A stretch of 64,000 nt of DNA from positions 120,858,133 to 120,922,132 of the forward strand of contig OW121853.1 of NCBI GenBank assembly GCA_933228895.1, written 5' to 3'. The position numbers were made by a program, and so were the translations under genes. The stretch is from Platycnemis pennipes (lineage: Eukaryota > Arthropoda > Insecta > Odonata > Platycnemididae). Under the pieces are notes generated by a model, which searched no databases, was not told the DNA's origin, and saw only the letters and a list, made by a program, of their open reading frames with translations. Each line of letters opens with the position of its first letter. The stretch's first letter is position 1. Positions 63,915 through 64,000 of this stretch are shown one piece after another.

Positions 63915-64000
63915 TACTCGCAATCTATTCGCACGGACTAACAACTATTCTTCTGTATAGAAAATCTGCAATTTAACTCGAGGGCGTTTTTCAGGGGATT
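63915..64000. other. Unassigned sequence to the window end
   Basis: These 86 bp (TACTCGCAATCTATTCGCAC onward) match neither satellite A nor satellite B and show no gene signal. They may be the start of unique DNA beyond the satellite domain. Confidence 0.5.

Overview
The window is non-coding, strongly A+T-rich eukaryotic satellite DNA. I find no believable protein-coding gene. Every reading frame above about 60 codons lies in a tandem repeat or in a non-autonomous transposon, and the frames simply recur with the repeat. Long higher-order satellite arrays, a tRNA-derived SINE-like insertion and short inverted-repeat transposons point to the pericentromeric or other heterochromatin of an animal, probably an invertebrate. 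That placement is inference, and I cannot name the species.

Layout: (1) 1-30139 is a homogeneous array of satellite A, with a monomer of about 145-146 bp. The monomers form a higher-order repeat (HOR) of about 4,886 bp (about 33 monomers). There are six copies plus the start of a seventh, and the array runs off the left edge of the window. (2) 30140-42109 holds the same monomer kinds, reshuffled and more diverged, with its own large direct repeats at spacings of about 5.13 and 4.70 kb. (3) 42110-55417 holds still more diverged satellite A. It is interrupted by two copies of a tRNA-derived fragment (about 44.4 and 46.15 kb) and by a 1,076-bp terminal-inverted-repeat transposon (49438-50513) that itself carries a small piece of satellite A. 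(4) 55418-56533 is a second satellite, B (about 146 bp), on the plus strand. (5) 56534-56604 is a short non-satellite, relatively G+C-rich spacer. (6) 56605-60417 is satellite A in the opposite orientation. Part of it is a reverse-complement copy of blocks found on the plus strand at 46.7-55.4 kb. (7) 60430-63300 is satellite B in the opposite orientation. (8) 63302-63914 is bounded by 28-bp inverted repeats and looks like another short transposon, followed by 86 bp of unassigned sequence.

Nothing here works as a set of genes. What can be read is a history of repeat amplification, unequal exchange, inversion and transposon insertion. The most informative points are the mosaic relations among the HOR copies, the sharp array edge near 30.14 kb, the polarity switch near 56.6 kb, the satellite fragment inside the transposon, and the SINE-like insertion that was copied as part of the satellite. 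All repeat and identity statements were made by eye. Alignment and long-read confirmation of copy number would be needed before relying on exact counts.
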